Assembly: GCA_910577755.1 (NCBI GenBank)
Contig: CAJTNL010000005.1
Span: forward strand, 1 to 64,000
Direction: 5' to 3'
Length of the DNA: 64,000 nt
Source of the DNA: an uncultured Eubacteriales bacterium
GTDB lineage: Bacteria; Bacillota; Clostridia; Oscillospirales; Acutalibacteraceae
Part shown: one piece after another, positions 62,801-64,000 of the stretch
Layout of the letters: every line of letters begins with the position of its first letter
How positions within the stretch are numbered: position 1 is the first letter of the stretch
The notes under the pieces: generated by a model
Told to the model about the DNA's origin: nothing
The model's database searches: none
Seen by the model: the letters and a program-made list of their open reading frames with translations, nothing else
Translations under genes and position numbers: made by a program

Positions 62801-64000
62801 TCTAAACGCAAGCCATTTTTACCAATCGCAAGCGACATTTTGGATGGATTTGACCCAATATCCAGACGTTGGATACTTTGCAGCAGATTAGAAACGTCAA
62901 AGTTTGTAATCAAATCTACATATTCTTGCGGGAATAAACTTCCAATATCCGGAAACCTCCCGTTAATTGGTAAAAATTTTCCAAGCTCCTGTGCAATCTC
63001 ACGTATATTGGTCGTTTCTAATCTTAAATGAATATTGTCCGTGTCAACATAAACCACCTGATTAATGAATTGCAGTTTAATCTGCGTACCTAGAACATTA
63101 GCAGAAAGCGATGCATCATAACGATTGCCATTTTTTGTTAATAAGATTTCAATATCCTGATTATAGTTCATTTCACCGCGCAGCATCACAGTTGCTGTTA
63201 AGTTTATAGTTTTACCTTGTAACAGATTCATCAGCGGGTCAAGATAAGTGAGCACATCCTCCAATCTTGTATAACCAACCCCACTGGTTGCAATGGAAAT
63301 TCCCGGTCTATTCAACGCTGTTAACCGAACATCTGCGCTCAATGCGGCATTCCTGATAGAAACACCTTCTATCTGAAAGTTAGTCATTATCTGACCTTTT
63401 TTTATAGCTGTAAGACGAATAGTATGATTACCAAGCCTCAAACCAAGGAAAACGGTATTTCCTTTTACCCTAACGGGAAGCATATTTTTCATAATATTAG
63501 ATATATCAGGGTTGGCAAATAAATGAATATAGTCATCGGGCAAAATATCGGTTAAGGAGAATGTACCTGCCACCGCAGGTAGGATTTTTTGCAGTTCACT
63601 GGAAACTTGACTAATAGAGTCAGTATGGAAAGAAAGCTTTAAATTCCCATAATCTATGTATGCTATACCGTTTACCAACCGTACCGTTAAGTGCTGATCC
63701 AAAATATTAGTATCTATTTGAACATTTACACCTCTCGCAGTGCGCATCATCTTAACATACGCATTTTGTGTCAAGGTGGGTTGACCTGTTAAGGTAAAGG
63801 TGGTATCAAACTCCCAGCTATCGGCGTTTATTAAATGAAATATTGGGTTCACATATTCCAATAACGGCAACATGTTTTCATAGTTTCCAGTAATACCAGG
63901 GAACATATGAGGCGTGCTTGTGGGTTTTACCAGTGCTTGAAATTGCATACCTCCTATATATCCATTGATATTGGCGTCTATCAATTTCATAGTACTGTTT
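56803..64000 (-). CDS. Giant tandem-repeat protein (5' end outside window)
   Basis: The frame runs from the right edge to its stop at 56803, about 2,398 residues, and is open upstream: residues before the first Met continue without a stop or ribosome binding site, so the start is outside. I do not recognise it. It is made of at least nine divergent copies of a domain of about 200-224 residues. Each has a pattern of a beta-rich half with YINGVTYLQYGNIKLRL-type anchors, then DIxxIxxELxxxLP, then a helix ending in an LPQSYIDxF motif. A different C-terminal domain of about 250 residues (GALWWKEYYDHHEYMKCTI) follows. No LPXTG, transmembrane or coiled-coil segment is seen. Extracellular location is likely but not shown. 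Confidence 0.85.
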   Translation of the reverse strand, partial: NSTMKLIDANINGYIGGMQFQALVKPTSTPHMFPGITGNYENMLPLLEYVNPIFHLINADSWEFDTTFTLTGQPTLTQNAYVKMMRTARGVNVQIDTNILDQHLTVRLVNGIAYIDYGNLKLSFHTDSISQVSSELQKILPAVAGTFSLTDILPDDYIHLFANPDISNIMKNMLPVRVKGNTVFLGLRLGNHTIRLTAIKKGQIMTNFQIEGVSIRNAALSADVRLTALNRPGISIATSGVGYTRLEDVLTYLDPLMNLLQGKTINLTATVMLRGEMNYNQDIEILLTKNGNRYDASLSANVLGTQIKLQFINQVVYVDTDNIHLRLETTNIREIAQELGKFLPINGRFPDIGSLFPQEYVDLITNFDVSNLLQSIQRLDIGSNPSKMSLAIGKNGLRLELGRSGNQINYAGLYHLPVQNHDVSIQFHLHQVSAQQTYLSVNESLYTDVAHLAEFVEPIQNTMNASSYVFDVNFDLQGQNSLEQKATVTVVKRDNTVHAEVVADVFGNPFSLKWIDEKAYIQYGAVKVSADQYDIGDVLDRVLPVELPRGFTDIFANGNVTSVLKVFSAIQSVSADENSASIRVKLNDQEFSLALGRNDEFVTSGRLEGLQIADSRANITIRALHITSEQLPITVNTKAYTTVDDMLPTLRALRNTLEASSYQFDAQIKLSGQENLTQNAKIKLTRTANGIDAEVKTMLMNELVSLKYINGVTYLQYGNIKLRLHMTDMDGIIQEIKEVLPPEMVNFDITAILPQSYIDAFKNLGFEEMVGILQSGDISIKGLEPMFACIGQIETLDLDSRGVNFLMRFEGDTIALQLDREYDYITRASIKGVTLQNSSVECVLENGVINSRVLPIGLEQGQYIDVNDAIQFIEPIQNLLKANSYDFDVNLHLKGDMQFKQKANVKLVRDGSHIKAVISTKLYGDILTVTYIDGMTYLSYGNLKCKVEANDIDEIKQKLTELLPFNQESLNLDNLIPQAYIEYFSSEWTFSKILDAIQRVDTDDIAVYADLQIGTDTVSVTAKKDGADISDVTVTGVTVADGKLDIQASMNSISADVWDITVDDDTYFAVSEILPVLDVTQNAFNANSYEFDVRVDMTGEQAFSEMAKVRLVRSGDGVKAEVRVQLEGETLLLTQQNGAVYISYGNLRVKLHHTDIENVLKTLKDILPKQMLEMNLSALLPQTYIDTWNNLQLHTFVQNMQTGNINQTTAEPVFKLLQMIESITADGTSTAITVKVGDDLIPIRAVYDGVSFTEISVENIAAGNSRLRVEIKPIQITADYLPLTELNEKEFTDVKQIVDFVPAIANTINANRYAFTTKVQLGEDTIDAHVTIVKNGIGFDAQVTTMIGGAQLMVQYIDQIVYVQYGNIKLQLHQADLQTVIDEVQAVLSDDIPEFEIGSILPQAYIDEIEALGIGQLISNMQAGNINRATIAPLLKVMQKITVGAQEQQLTMSAVFAGEQIELVTTSKNNLLATAEISGITAMEKPTVLYAEMTQVDGNIADISNNSEEFVNAEEAVGFVKPITQLMKANTIEFTVNGIANGKFNGELQNAVVRIQRTDNGFNGEVVVNDVYGHSLLVKLVDNVTYVDYANIKLRLNLSDIHEIADEIRAILPGETNSFDLTTFIPQSYLDIFQNADMFELVQKFDHVTVSGEQITFDFHISDTDVLHATVRKDADEKLSVQVNGLDIYESDVSVDATVVSIDHAISIAPQGEYADTKQIAYFTRPIMDIANANSLNFDANITFGDMFTDQTAHVKLLLHRDGQGAVQSVDSYATTEIDGRTLTIKMFGSKTYMQYGDIRIMLDTKDIEAILTRLRDILPEGNLDENADLSAMIPIAYTDLLGSFANGAELFEKLIGGISHVSVNNADLHANLQIGDDIVKLKLNRNGSVLTGGSVHGITVAGSQSSVVISNITMESVTIDPITDSANYINAADLVDFVEAGMNSYEQLNNQIFDVKADLKINGHEVKMVIINNHLYLYYHDTNQFKVGGAPYTGIKMQMDYNAMLDLTVTGVDLMEIPLPEDVKVHILGSRVPLDTSVLNALPIPTVDELLADNHVNVNINLFALVKNIQCQGDTFVVTLNSKELFGDAAMPDTIVTVSKADNGTQQVISKVAVTNTNNQDTTVAIPSDANNYMDFSSLNTFADSLMQTADLKEYRITGDISANMRIIGINFNASIPMDFRLRLNEDHTVQKAFIELNVPYYFMVLQQNMVVRVYYEDGILYFDRSWETSSGALWWKEYYDHHEYMKCTIDEFMADPMKYIYFCTNFTSIVQGAIDDAIANSDQKAVRTGNPVFEESLTGFTFNGINLWHLTLDAAHLFNNSDFADNMLIMLARGDNGLLNQISFSTQVLNLINLQLLNGHLINADKSNVDMSVVPGNLSEDTNYIFGQVHSVDYKK
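58600..63700 (-). repeat. Nine-copy protein domain array in the giant gene
   Basis: Anchors of the YGN type occur at about 63645, 63036, 62430, 61846, 61176, 60565, 59902, 59230 and 58608. Spacings are about 584-622 bp for six intervals' short class and 663-672 bp for three long ones. A tenth, degenerate copy may lie near 58060. The copies are divergent at the DNA level, so this is an old protein-level array and not a recent duplication. Confidence 0.8.

Noticed and set aside
58600..63700. Array as recent DNA duplication or assembly artefact
   Set aside because: The copies differ strongly at both DNA and protein level and have different unit lengths, unlike a recent duplication or a collapsed assembly.

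Overview
This window is chromosomal DNA from an A+T-rich, endospore-forming anaerobic member of the Clostridia, most like the Oscillospirales/Ruminococcaceae branch. The evidence is an alpha/beta small acid-soluble spore protein, a SpoIVFA/SpoIVFB-like pair, a BofC-like protein, Firmicute-type gene clusters (hprK-murB-rapZ-whiA-dnaE-pfkA; tig-clpP-clpX-lon-ysxC), an NfnAB-type ferredoxin/NADPH flavoenzyme pair, and AGGAGG ribosome binding sites, often with TTG or GTG starts. Almost every gene lies on the minus strand.

Layout from left to right. Positions 1-1743 look like the end of a mobile element: a broken IS3-type transposase, then a tyrosine integrase about 100 bp from the 3' end of a tRNA-Pro gene, the usual integration target. 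Positions 1966-5824 hold an aspartate-pathway operon (ACT protein, hom, thrB, lysC), with an internal ribosome binding site in lysC. Next come a class A penicillin-binding protein, spore genes, a Na/Ca exchanger and the hprK-to-pfkA operon (11050-19362). A lone plus-strand glycosyltransferase, the gltX-glnS pair, a VanY-type carboxypeptidase, TspO, a DNA glycosylase, a His-tailed DUF4198-like protein and a patatin follow. A minus-strand tRNA group (Val, Asp, Phe, Gly, then Cys) lies at 29050-29526.

The right half starts with the tig-clpP-clpX-lon-engB-lysA-yerC-methyltransferase-hslO run (29650-39751) and thrC. An eight-gene run with overlaps or short gaps follows: GT2, flippase, two signal peptidases, rbgA, rnhB, yraN and an M19 dipeptidase. 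Then come rplS with its own promoter and structured leader, the radical SAM/DUF2344 pair, the SpoIVFA/FB pair and nfnAB. The last 7.2 kb is the 3' part of one giant gene built from at least nine divergent copies of a domain of about 200 residues. It is the least explained object in the window.

Functionally, most of the window is housekeeping: threonine and lysine synthesis (lysC, hom, thrB, thrC and lysA are all present), cell-wall building (PBP, murB, carboxypeptidase), protein quality control, tRNA charging, secretion, and carbon control through HPr kinase. The accessory or unusual parts are the left edge, the GT2/flippase insertion, the DUF4198-like gene and the giant repeat gene. No CRISPR array or complete prophage is visible.
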